DNA of 23,990 nucleotides, taken from contig JAKIWU010000004.1 of the NCBI GenBank assembly GCA_022749905.1, positions 1 to 23,990 on the forward strand, given 5' to 3'. Position 1 is the first letter of the stretch, and each line of letters starts with the position of its first letter. The notes under the pieces are model-generated. The model was not told where the DNA came from. It made no database searches and saw only the letters and a list, made by a program, of their open reading frames with translations. This DNA comes from Thermoplasmata archaeon (lineage in GTDB: Archaea > Thermoplasmatota > Thermoplasmata > Lutacidiplasmatales > UBA184). Below are positions 1 through 7,275 of this stretch, piece by piece. The position numbers and the translations under genes are program-made.

Positions 1-793
1 CATCGTCGGAGGGGGGCCGTACGCCGGAGCTCCGGCCCTCGCCGGCCTCGCGGCCTTGCGGACGGGCGCCGAGCGCGCGACCCTGTTCGTGCCCCAACCG
101 GCGGACGCGCGGGCCCAAGCGTTCTCTCCCAACCTCGTGGTCCGGGCCTTCGGCGAGGGCCACTTCCAACCTCGGGATGTCCGAGCGATCCGCAACGCGC
201 TCTACGAAGCCCCGCCGAAGGCGGTCCTCGTCGGGATGGGTGCGGGACGCGATCGCGAGACGGTCGAGGCGCTCCATCTCCTCCTCGAGGCGCTCGTCGG
301 TACGGTCCCGCTCGTCGTCGACGCCGATGGCCTCGACGCCCTCCCCCCCTCCGTCGAGCGGCGTCTCGGCTACGACCTCGTCGCGACCCCGAACGCCGGG
401 GAGTTCGTGCGGGTCTTCGGAGGCGTACCGGGCGGGAACGACGCCGAACGGCTCCCGGCGGTCCGCGAGATCGCCGCGGCCCGGGGGTTGACGATGCTCG
501 TTAAGGGTCAACCGGACATGATCTCCGACGGGCGGCACGCCTCGGTGAACCGGCACCACGCACTGCCGATGACCGTCTCGGGCGTCGGGGACGTGCTCGC
601 GGGTGCGGTCGGGGCGCTCCTGGCCGACGGCGTGCCGGCGTACGGTGCGTGCCGACTCGCGAGCTATCTCGTCGGCGACGCCGGCCTGAGGGCCACGGAG
701 TCACGGGGGTACGGTCTCGTCGCCACTGACATCATCGAAGAGATCCCGGCCGCGCTCGTCGAGGGCCTGCGACGGGTACGCGTCGAGGACTAG
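1..793 (+). CDS. nnrD: ADP/ATP-dependent NAD(P)H-hydrate dehydratase, 5'-truncated by window edge
   Basis: Repair enzyme of the ribokinase-like fold that dehydrates damaged NAD(P)HX back to NAD(P)H at the expense of a nucleotide. The frame is already open at base 2 and reads IVGGGPYAGAPALAGLAALR, the usual start of the dehydratase domain. A start at the TTG at 56 would cut this motif, so the gene begins outside the window. Further motifs are VVDADGLDAL (substrate Asp region), ATPNAGEFVRVFG, MLVKGQPDMISDG and TVSGVGDVLAGAVGALLADG. The last matches the anion hole and catalytic Asp motif GTGDVLAG, with Val in place of Thr. In archaea this domain is often fused to an N-terminal epimerase (NnrE), which would lie to the left and cannot be seen. 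The stop codon is TAG at 791. Confidence 0.88.
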   Translation, partial: IVGGGPYAGAPALAGLAALRTGAERATLFVPQPADARAQAFSPNLVVRAFGEGHFQPRDVRAIRNALYEAPPKAVLVGMGAGRDRETVEALHLLLEALVGTVPLVVDADGLDALPPSVERRLGYDLVATPNAGEFVRVFGGVPGGNDAERLPAVREIAAARGLTMLVKGQPDMISDGRHASVNRHHALPMTVSGVGDVLAGAVGALLADGVPAYGACRLASYLVGDAGLRATESRGYGLVATDIIEEIPAALVEGLRRVRVED

Positions 794-807
794 GGGTTCC
801 GGGCCGT

Positions 808-1482
808 TCAGGCGTACCGAACGCGCGCCCGGATCGCGCGTGCCCTGCGTCGGACCTCGCCCGCTCCCGAGGCGTTCCCTTCGTCGTAGCCTTCGTAGAA
901 TGTCTCGAGAAGTTTCTCTGCGGCGGGGTGCAGTGCCCGGAGATCTTCTTCCACAAGGTGCAGGTCGATGCCCAACTCTTCCACCCCGGCGCCCTTCGAT
1001 CCCATCGAGAGGTCCAGAAAGGCGGGCGCGCCTTCTGGCCCGGCGGGAAAGAGGACGTTCGAGCTCGTGAGGTCGCCGTGTGACAACCCTCCGGCGTGCA
1101 ACCGCCCAAGCGCGACCCCAAACGCTCGCACCGGTGCACGGAGCCCCCCCGGATCCTCGCGCCCCTTCTCGAGGAGATCGCGGAGGGTCGGTCCGGGAAG
1201 TTCCTCGAGCAGGATCCGGTGGCGGGTGAGATCGAGATCGTAGACGATCGGGGTGCGGACCCCGAGACGCCGTGCCTCGACGAGGAGCCGGGCCTCGACC
1301 CGCGTCCTCTCCCGTCGGAGGCGCTCATCGAGGGCCTTCGGCCGATACCGCTTCGCGTCGCGCTCCTTGAGGATCGCCGGGAACCCCCACCAGTCGACCT
1401 TGCGGATCGTCGCCTCGGCGCCGCGGGACACCGGGCGGCCGGGCGCGGGGGCCGGCTCCTCGGGAGGCGGGGGGCGACTCAT
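808..1482 (-). CDS. bud32: KEOPS complex kinase/ATPase Bud32 (stand-alone)
   Basis: Small RIO-like kinase subunit of KEOPS, the cytoplasmic complex that makes N6-threonylcarbamoyladenosine on ANN-decoding tRNAs. The 224-aa protein has GAEA at 21-24, the ATP-binding Lys in ILKER (about 39), and the family block RYRPKALDERLRRERTRVEA at 45-64. The catalytic loop HGDLTSSN at 135-142 supplies Asp137 and Asn142. The metal-binding motif that is usually DFG reads LDLSMG (about 156-161): the Asp is kept but Phe-Gly is replaced by Leu-Ser. The C-terminus is basic (RRRARAIRARVRYA), as in Bud32 proteins that contact tRNA. Some archaea fuse Bud32 to Kae1; here it is separate and no Kae1 is in the window. 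Its ATG overlaps the agmatinase stop (ATGA, 1479-1482), so the two are probably translated from one message. Confidence 0.9.
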   Translation of the reverse strand: MSRPPPPEEPAPAPGRPVSRGAEATIRKVDWWGFPAILKERDAKRYRPKALDERLRRERTRVEARLLVEARRLGVRTPIVYDLDLTRHRILLEELPGPTLRDLLEKGREDPGGLRAPVRAFGVALGRLHAGGLSHGDLTSSNVLFPAGPEGAPAFLDLSMGSKGAGVEELGIDLHLVEEDLRALHPAAEKLLETFYEGYDEGNASGAGEVRRRARAIRARVRYA

Positions 1483-2351
1483 CGGACGCGCTGCGAGGCC
1501 ACGGCGCGCACGATCGCTTCGCGCGCGAGGCGGGCGGCGAGAGCGCTCGTGTTCCCGTGGTCGTAGTGCGGGCTCACCTCCATGATGTCCATGCCGGCGA
1601 GGCGCGGGGCGACCTGTCCGATCGCGTACTTCACGTCGCGCGGAGTGAGGCCGAAGGGCTCGGGCGTACCCGTGCCGCCGGCGTAGGCGGGGTCGATCGC
1701 GTCGATGTCGAGCGAGACATAGACCCGATCCGTCTTCAGCATGTTGAGCGCGCGCTGGACGGATGCTTCGATCCCGTCCCGGGCAACCTCATGCGCGGTG
1801 ACCGAGGCCATCCCGATCGCGCGATTGTCGTCCGTCTCCTCGCGGGAGATGGATCGAACCCCGAGCACGACGACGTTGTGCGCGCCGACGGCCTCGACGA
1901 TGCGGCGCGCGGAGCAGGCGTGGCTCCTCGTGTCCCCGAGATAGCTCGACCGGAAGTCGAGATGGGCGTCGATGTACAGAACTCCCAGCGAACCGGGGTT
2001 CGGGTGGGCCTCGACGCAGGGAGGCGAGCAGGCGTGGTCGCCGCCGAACACGATCGGGATCTTGCCCGCAGCGTAGACGGGCCGCATCTCCTCGCGCACG
2101 CCCGCGGCCATGTCCGCCGAGCTCCCGAACTCCCCGGTGTTCCCGAGATCGTGGATCGGCACCTCGGTGAGATCGATCCCCGTTTCGAGGTCGTAGGATT
2201 CGAAGTTCCACGAGTGCTGGCGGATCGAGTCCGGGCCGAAGCGCGCACCCGGCCGGAAGGAGGTCGTGCGATCGAACGGGATCCCGGCCACGACGAACTT
2301 GGCCTCCTCGAAGGTCGCTCGGGCGTCAGCAAAGGTGTTCGGTCGTTCCAC
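1479..2351 (-). CDS. speB: Agmatinase / ureohydrolase family protein
   Basis: Binuclear Mn(II) hydrolase of the arginase/agmatinase family, expected to convert agmatine to putrescine and urea in archaeal polyamine synthesis. All metal-ligand motifs of the 290-aa protein are present: GGDHA (His106), DAHLDFR (Asp128, His130, Asp132) and SLDIDAIDP (Asp215, Asp217). It also has SHAC at 144-147, TGTPEPFGLT at 227-236 and the C-terminal EVSPHYD. The start is GTG at 2351. There is no Shine-Dalgarno-like sequence before it, but a TATA-like TGATATAGAC lies 20-29 bp upstream, which fits a leaderless message. Bud32 follows with a 4-bp overlap. Substrate choice among agmatine, arginine and formiminoglutamate cannot be settled by eye; agmatinase is the usual assignment for archaeal sequences of this type. 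Confidence 0.9.
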   Translation of the reverse strand: MERPNTFADARATFEEAKFVVAGIPFDRTTSFRPGARFGPDSIRQHSWNFESYDLETGIDLTEVPIHDLGNTGEFGSSADMAAGVREEMRPVYAAGKIPIVFGGDHACSPPCVEAHPNPGSLGVLYIDAHLDFRSSYLGDTRSHACSARRIVEAVGAHNVVVLGVRSISREETDDNRAIGMASVTAHEVARDGIEASVQRALNMLKTDRVYVSLDIDAIDPAYAGGTGTPEPFGLTPRDVKYAIGQVAPRLAGMDIMEVSPHYDHGNTSALAARLAREAIVRAVASQRVR

Positions 2352-2370
2352 GCGCCCGGGACGCGGCGCC

Positions 2371-2380
2371 GTCTATATCA
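2371..2380 (-). promoter_or_regulatory. TATA-like element for agmatinase-bud32
   Basis: On the minus strand the sequence is TGATATAGAC, centred about 25 bp before the GTG of agmatinase. This is the spacing expected when transcription starts at or next to the start codon. Confidence 0.55.
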
Positions 2381-2511
2381 TGCTGCCTTCGGCGAAGTCC
2401 GGCGCCCTCGGCCGGCGTTATGAATTCGCCCCATCTCGGCGTGATCAGGGAAGCAGGTGACGACGCATCCGAGCCCGGCCACCGTGTCGGACCTTTCCTC
2501 CGGGGCGTAAC

Positions 2512-3705
2512 ATGGGGATCGAGTTCTCCTTCTCCGCGGACCAGGAGGCGTTCCGATCGGCCGTTCGTGCGTTCGCGGACCGCGAGATTGCGCCGATCGT
2601 CGGCGCGATGGATGAGCGGGAGGAGTTCCCCGCGCACACGGTCGCGAAGATGCAGAAGGAGGGGTACTTCGGAGTCCCCATCCCCGAGGAGTTCGGTGGG
2701 CTCGGTCTCGGGAAGGTCGGCTACGCGATCCTCCTCGAGGAGATCGGGCGCGTCGACGCATCCCACGCCGCGATCCTCGGCGCACACACCTCGCTCGGAC
2801 TGACGCCGCTCCTCTCGTACGGGACCGCGGAGCAGAGGAAGCGCTGGCTCACCCCCGCCGCCCGCGGCGAGAAGCTCCTGGCGTTCAGCCTCACGGAGCC
2901 CGGGTCCGGGAGCGACTCGGGTGCCCTCCGGACCGCGGCCGAGCGCTCCGGGGAGGGGTGGACTCTGACCGGGAACAAGATCTACGTGACCAATGGCAAG
3001 GAGGCCGACCATGTGGTCGTCCTCGCGTCCAACGATCCGGCGCTCGGGCCGAAAGGTGGGGTCACCGCGTTCCTCCTCGACAGGGGGATGCCCGGCTTCT
3101 CGATCGGACGCTGCGAGAAGAAGATGGGCCTCCACGGCACCTCCACCGCCGAACTCCTGCTCGATCATGTCGCGGCCGGCCCCGAGCGGGTCCTCGGCAC
3201 CCCCGGGCGGGGGTTTCACGTCGCGATGACGGCCCTCGACGTCGGGCGCGTGTCGCTCGCAGCCGGCTCGCTCGGGGCGATGCAGTCCTCGCTCGAGGCC
3301 TCCGTGGCTTTCGCGAAGCAACGGACCCAGTTCGGGCACGCGATCGCCGAGTACGAGGCGATCCAGTTCAAGCTCGCCGACATGGCGATGAAGGTGCACG
3401 CGCTTCGCTTCATGGTCTACCACGCGGCCCAGGAGCAGGACCGGATGGGGTCTGATCCCGCGGCGTGGAGCACGTCGGACCGCGAGGCGAAGACGCGCGC
3501 TGCGGCGACCGTGAAGTGCCTTGCCTCCGAGTGGGCGAGCGACGTCATCGACGAGGCGCTCCAGATCCACGGAGGGATCGGGTACATCCGCGGTACGCCG
3601 ATCGAGCGGGCGTACCGGGACGCACGGATCTCGGAGATCTTCGAGGGCACGAACGAGATCCAGCGGCTCGTGGTCGCGCGCGATCTCATCGAGCGGGGAC
3701 GCTAG
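2512..3705 (+). CDS. Acyl-CoA dehydrogenase
   Basis: FAD enzyme that introduces the alpha-beta double bond in an acyl-CoA, the first oxidation of beta-oxidation or branched-chain acid breakdown. At 397 aa it is full length for the family. The helical N-terminal domain starts at FSFSADQEAFRSAVRAFADREI. The middle domain has FSLTEPGSGSDSGALRTAA and KIYVTNGKEADHVVVLA. The C-terminal domain has QRTQFGHAIAEYEAIQFKLADM and the family signature IHGGIGYIRGTPIERAYRDA. The likely catalytic base is Glu378 in EIFEGTNEIQ, the position used by short- and medium-chain enzymes. It runs toward the acyl-CoA ligase, and the two 3' ends overlap by 20 bp (3686-3705). The electron acceptor (ETF) is not in the window and chain-length preference cannot be read from sequence. 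Confidence 0.93.
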   Translation: MGIEFSFSADQEAFRSAVRAFADREIAPIVGAMDEREEFPAHTVAKMQKEGYFGVPIPEEFGGLGLGKVGYAILLEEIGRVDASHAAILGAHTSLGLTPLLSYGTAEQRKRWLTPAARGEKLLAFSLTEPGSGSDSGALRTAAERSGEGWTLTGNKIYVTNGKEADHVVVLASNDPALGPKGGVTAFLLDRGMPGFSIGRCEKKMGLHGTSTAELLLDHVAAGPERVLGTPGRGFHVAMTALDVGRVSLAAGSLGAMQSSLEASVAFAKQRTQFGHAIAEYEAIQFKLADMAMKVHALRFMVYHAAQEQDRMGSDPAAWSTSDREAKTRAAATVKCLASEWASDVIDEALQIHGGIGYIRGTPIERAYRDARISEIFEGTNEIQRLVVARDLIERGR

Positions 3706-5398
3706 GCCCGGCCGCACGGGCGCGTTCCCGGAGCTCGCGGCGCAGCACCTTCTGGATCCCGCTCTTCGGGAGCGCAGCGCAGAACTCGACCGAGCGCGGA
3801 GCCTTGAAGTGGGCGAGCCGGGCCCGGACGAACTCGATCACCTCGCGCTCCACGAGGGTCTGTCCCGGTTTCGGGACCACGAAGGCGTGGACTACCTCGC
3901 CGAGCTCCCGGTCCGGAACGCCGATGACGGCCGCCTCCGCAATCCCGGGGTGGCGCCCCAGGAGCTCCTCGATCTCCCTGGGGTAGGCCTTGAGGCCTCC
4001 GACGTTGATCATGTCCTTCTTCCGGTCGAGGATCGTCACGTAGCCGTCCGCGTCGATCGACCCGATGTCCCCGGTGAGGAGCCAGCCGTCGCGAAGGATG
4101 GCCGCGGTCTCCTCCGGCCGCCGGTAATACCCGAGCATCACCTGCGGGCCACGCACCGCGAGCTCGCCTGCCTCACCGATAGGAAGCGTCCGTTGACCGG
4201 TCTCGGCGTCGACGACGCGTTGTTGCGTAGAAGGGAGCGGGAGCCCGACGGTCCCGGCCTTGCGCAGTCGATGGTCGACCGGGTTGGCATGCGTGACGGG
4301 CGACGCCTCGGAGAGTCCGTACCCCTCGATGAGGCTCCCGCCGGTGAGGGCCTCGAAGTCCCGCGCCACCTCGGGCGGGAGGGGCGCGGAGCCGCTGATG
4401 CAGAGCTTGACGGACCGCACGTCGTACTTCCCGATCTTCGGATGGGCTGCGAGCGCACGATAGATCGCCGGAACCCCGGGGAGCTCCTGAGGTCGGTGCC
4501 GTGCGATGAGGCGGAGCATCTCGTTCGGATCCGGCCGCAGCTCGAGGACGATCGTCGTACCGCTCAAGAGCGGATAGTTGAGCGCGACGGTCATGCCATA
4601 CACGTGGAAGAAGGGGATCGCGGCGAGGAGGACGGAGGTTCCCGGCACGAGGCCGGCGAACCACGACTGGCATTGGAGGGCGTTCGCGAGCAGGTTGCGA
4701 TGCGTAAGCATGGCCGCCTTCGGCACGCCGGTCGTCCCTCCCGTGTACTGTAGGACGGCGACGGCCTTCGCCGGATCCAGGGCCGGTCTCGGAAACGCGT
4801 CGGGTCCCTCGAGGAGCGATCGCCAGTCCCGGACCTTCGGACCGCGCGCCGCGACCGGCACGAATCCGCGCTTTCGAGCAACCCGGTTCACGAACGGGCG
4901 TTCGTACCACGGGTAGAGGTCGCGCAGGCGCGCGACGATGTGGAGGGGGACCGGGCTCGTCGCCTCGACGTCGACGATGTTCTGCCAGTGGATGTCGAGC
5001 GCGACGATCCCTCGCGGTTCGGCGTCCCGGAGGAGTCGGCCGAGATCTTCCCGCTGGTACAGGGGACTCACCTGAACGACGGTGAGACCGAGGCGCAGGG
5101 CGCCCACGAACGCGATCGGGTAGACCGGGCAGTTGGGAAGGTAGAGCGCGAGGCGATCCCCCGTGCGGAACCCCTCGCGATGGAGCGTCGCGGCAACCTG
5201 GCCGCTGGCGTCCCAGAACTCTTGGTAGCTCCAGCGACGGCCGTAGAAGCGGAGCGCATCTCGACGGGGCCAACGGCGCACGCTGGCTTCGATCGCATCC
5301 GGGAGCGGGATGGTCGGGACGTCGACGACCGCAGGGACGCCCTCGGGGTATCGATACCCCGAACCTGCTGAGACCGCCGGGCTAGCGGCTGGCGCCAC
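3686..5398 (-). CDS. AMP-forming acyl-CoA ligase (ANL superfamily)
   Basis: Activates a carboxylic acid, probably a fatty acid, to acyl-AMP and then acyl-CoA. Core motifs are the P-loop-like YTGGTTGVPKAAMLTH, GYGLSEAS (A5), LTGDIGSIDADGYVTILDRK (A7/A8), the hinge KKDMINVGGLKAYPREIEE, and the terminal SGIQKVLRREL with the adenylation Lys (A10). The frame is open back to an ATG at 5479, but that start would overlap the DUF35 gene by 98 bp. The GTG at 5398 gives a 17-bp overlap and still includes the conserved YPEGVPAVVDVP block, so I prefer it (570 aa). It is the last gene of a leftward run after thiolase and the DUF35 protein, which suggests supply of acyl-CoA to the same pathway. A 20-bp perfect palindrome lies inside its first 20 codons. 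Confidence 0.9.
   Translation of the reverse strand: MAPAASPAVSAGSGYRYPEGVPAVVDVPTIPLPDAIEASVRRWPRRDALRFYGRRWSYQEFWDASGQVAATLHREGFRTGDRLALYLPNCPVYPIAFVGALRLGLTVVQVSPLYQREDLGRLLRDAEPRGIVALDIHWQNIVDVEATSPVPLHIVARLRDLYPWYERPFVNRVARKRGFVPVAARGPKVRDWRSLLEGPDAFPRPALDPAKAVAVLQYTGGTTGVPKAAMLTHRNLLANALQCQSWFAGLVPGTSVLLAAIPFFHVYGMTVALNYPLLSGTTIVLELRPDPNEMLRLIARHRPQELPGVPAIYRALAAHPKIGKYDVRSVKLCISGSAPLPPEVARDFEALTGGSLIEGYGLSEASPVTHANPVDHRLRKAGTVGLPLPSTQQRVVDAETGQRTLPIGEAGELAVRGPQVMLGYYRRPEETAAILRDGWLLTGDIGSIDADGYVTILDRKKDMINVGGLKAYPREIEELLGRHPGIAEAAVIGVPDRELGEVVHAFVVPKPGQTLVEREVIEFVRARLAHFKAPRSVEFCAALPKSGIQKVLRRELRERARAAGPSVPAR
5343..5362. repeat. 20-bp perfect palindrome near the ligase start
   Basis: TCGGGGTATCGATACCCCGA equals its own reverse complement over all 20 bases. 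It lies in the first codons of the acyl-CoA ligase (encoding SGYRYPEG), about 35 bp downstream of the GTG start and just past the DUF35 stop. It could be a protein-binding site or an RNA hairpin between the two cistrons. It may also be chance, given the codon use. Confidence 0.6.
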
Positions 5399-5747
5399 TC
5401 GCGTCCTCGCGTGCGAACCGATTGCCCTGAGCGGCACCCGCCACGTACTGGACCGCCATCCCGATCGCAGGGGGCCCACCGGTGCGGTCGGCCGCCATCC
5501 AGCCGGCGATCCTCCCCCCTTCGTCGAGGTCGACGAGGACGTAGGCGTACGGGGCCTCCTTCACGAACTCCTCCCCGGGGACGGAGAGCACCGTGAACGA
5601 GGCGATGCGCCCTTTCCCGGAAAACTCGATCGGTGCGAGATCCCGCTCTCCGCACTTCGGGCATGCGAGAAGAAAGGTTCCGCTGGTGAACCCGCACCGC
5701 GAGCGCACTCCGCGGAGCGGAAGCACCCCGAGGGTCCCGGGTCCCAC
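5382..5747 (-). CDS. DUF35 OB-fold / zinc-ribbon protein, thiolase partner
   Basis: Members of this family bind next to thiolase or HMG-CoA synthase and act as a scaffold channelling acyl-CoA intermediates. The 121-aa protein has a short ribbon region (RSRCGFTSGTFLLACPKCGE, about 15-34), then an OB-fold: RIASFTVLSVPGEEFVKEAPYAYVLVDLDEGGRIAGWM and GMAVQYVAG. The usual ribbon is CX2C...CX2C. Here the second pair (ACPKC) is intact, but the first is RSRC, so one expected Cys is Arg. The start is GTG at 5747, 41 bp after the thiolase stop. The frame is open slightly further upstream but offers no ATG or TTG. Position between thiolase and the ligase supports a joint role. Residues after VAGAAQGNRF look poorly conserved. 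Confidence 0.85.
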   Translation of the reverse strand: MGPGTLGVLPLRGVRSRCGFTSGTFLLACPKCGERDLAPIEFSGKGRIASFTVLSVPGEEFVKEAPYAYVLVDLDEGGRIAGWMAADRTGGPPAIGMAVQYVAGAAQGNRFAREDASGASR

Positions 5748-5788
5748 GGGCGACGTTGTCGGTGTCGCGCCCGCCGTAACCGTGCCTC

Positions 5789-6943
5789 CTACCTATGCCC
5801 AAAGAGGTGAACGGAGCAGGAACCGCCCGTCGCGCCCACGTTGTGCGTGAGCGCGGTCTCGAGGCTCGGGACCTGACGCGCGCCGGCCCGGTGGTTGAAC
5901 TGCTCGAACACTTCAACGACCTGGGAGACGCCGGTCGCGGCGACCGGGTGCCCCTTCGCCTTGAGCCCCCCGGAAGGATTGACGGGAAGGGAGCCGTCGC
6001 GGGCCGTGATCCCCTCGGCGCCGGCTCGGGCGGCCTCCCCCTTGGGGAAGAATCCGAGGTCCTCGAGCGCAAGAATCTCGGCGATCGTGAAGCAATCGTG
6101 AACCTCGAGGAAGCTGACCTCCTTCGCAGAGAGGCCGGCTTGGCGGAACGCCTTCGCGGCCGCGAGCCGGGTCGCCGGGAGGCCGGTCAGTTCCGGCCGG
6201 TCCTGCAGATCCGCGATCGATCCGGAGCGCGCGCTCGCGCGGATCACAAGAGGCTCGCTCGCCGGGCGAGGCGTCGTTTCCCGCGCTGCCACGACGACGG
6301 CGGCGGCGCCGTCGGAGAACGGGCAGCAGTCGTAGAGGCGGAGCGGCGAGGCGATGACCGGGGAGGCGAGGTAGGTGGCGAGCGAGATCTCCTTCTGGAA
6401 GTGCGCGTGCGGATTGCGCGCCGCATTCGCGTGATTCTTCACCGCGATCGCTCCGAGCTCCTCCTCCTTCGTCCCGAACGCGTGGCGATGCGCGTTCGCG
6501 ATCGTCGCGTAGAGCCCGGGGAACGTGGCCCCGTTCCGAGTCTCGAACGGGTAGTCGGCACCCATCGCGAAAAAGCTCGTCGACCGGAGGGTGTCGAGAT
6601 GCGAGAGCCGTTCCGCTCCCACGACGAGGACGGCGTCGTCGAACCCGCCGGCGACCCGGACGAACGCTTCGTGGAGGCCCGCGCTGGAGCTCGAGCACGC
6701 GGACTCGATCGACGCCGAGGGAACCTCAGGGATCCCGAGCCCGGTATTGACGAGAGGGCCGAGATGCACTTGGCGCTCGGCGACGCCGAAGCAGTTGGAG
6801 ACGAAGGTGTGTCCGATCTCCCGCGGCTGCATCCCCGCGGCATCGAGCGCCGCGAGCGAAACCCGGGTGGCCGCTTCTCGTGCACTCTCCGGGAGCCGGC
6901 CGAACCGGGTGGTCGCGGCCCCCACGACCCACGTCTCCCGCAC
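5789..6943 (-). CDS. Thiolase / acetyl-CoA C-acyltransferase (archaeal SCP-x type)
   Basis: Catalyses thiolytic cleavage or Claisen condensation of acyl-CoAs. The 384-aa protein has the nucleophile Cys83 in SIESACSSSSAGLHEA, His282 in EVHDCFTIAEI, His332 in GGLKAKGHPVAATG, and the C-terminal THNVGATGGSCSVHLFG glycine loop. The HDCF and GHP motifs are those of the archaeal/SCP-x group that works with a DUF35 partner, and a DUF35 gene follows directly. The start is GTG at 6943, directly after GAGGAGG. A TATA-like CGTTATCG lies about 39 bp upstream (around 6978-6985), so a short leader is likely. It could serve beta-oxidation with the neighbouring dehydrogenase and ligase, or the mevalonate pathway. 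No HMG-CoA synthase is adjacent, which favours breakdown, but this is inference. Confidence 0.92.
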   Translation of the reverse strand: MRETWVVGAATTRFGRLPESAREAATRVSLAALDAAGMQPREIGHTFVSNCFGVAERQVHLGPLVNTGLGIPEVPSASIESACSSSSAGLHEAFVRVAGGFDDAVLVVGAERLSHLDTLRSTSFFAMGADYPFETRNGATFPGLYATIANAHRHAFGTKEEELGAIAVKNHANAARNPHAHFQKEISLATYLASPVIASPLRLYDCCPFSDGAAAVVVAARETTPRPASEPLVIRASARSGSIADLQDRPELTGLPATRLAAAKAFRQAGLSAKEVSFLEVHDCFTIAEILALEDLGFFPKGEAARAGAEGITARDGSLPVNPSGGLKAKGHPVAATGVSQVVEVFEQFNHRAGARQVPSLETALTHNVGATGGSCSVHLFGHR

Positions 6944-7011
6944 CCTCCTCGCCTTGGTGCCCGCAACTCCCCCGGGGTCGATAACGGTTCCACGCCCGGA
7001 GGCTCGGTGGG

Positions 7012-7275
7012 TCAGGTTCCGACGAGGGAGAGGACCTGCGCGAGGAGCCGTTCCGCCTCTCGCGCGTCCGCGGACTTGATCAGGATCCGTCCATCGCGCG
7101 CGATCGTAACCTCCCGCTCGAGGCGGGCGATCAGGAGCACGCGTGCGTCCACGACCACGACCCCATCGGCTTCGAGGCGATGACGGATCTTCGCGAGATC
7201 GAGCGATCGCCGCGGGGTGGGCACCGACTCATAGGCCGCGCGTCCCGAGCAGAGCCGAAGCGACGAATACGTCAC
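7012..7275 (-). CDS. Conserved-looking 87-aa protein coupled to ThiI
   Basis: I do not recognise the family. The GTG start at 7275 overlaps the ThiI stop by 4 bp (GTGA on the minus strand), giving 87 residues beginning VTYSSLRLCSGRAAYESVPT. The protein has one Cys (in RLCSGRAAYESVP), a basic middle (RRSLDLAKIRHRL), and a C-terminal beta-beta-alpha pattern (VDARVLLIARLEREVTIA, then DGRILIKSADAREAERLLAQVL). It lacks a membrane segment. The tight overlap implies translational coupling and a role linked to tRNA thiolation or sulfur handling; that is inference from position only. A 68-bp gap separates it from thiolase, which has its own TATA-like site, so it probably ends the thiI message. Confidence 0.68.
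   Translation of the reverse strand: MTYSSLRLCSGRAAYESVPTPRRSLDLAKIRHRLEADGVVVVDARVLLIARLEREVTIARDGRILIKSADAREAERLLAQVLSLVGT

Noticed and set aside
2326..3717. A 463-codon open frame opposite the acyl-CoA dehydrogenase
   Set aside because: No motifs, and the opposite strand encodes a complete, well-conserved enzyme.
5795..7183. A 462-codon plus-strand frame opposite thiolase
   Set aside because: Arg/Glu/Asp-rich shadow; thiolase on the minus strand has all catalytic residues.
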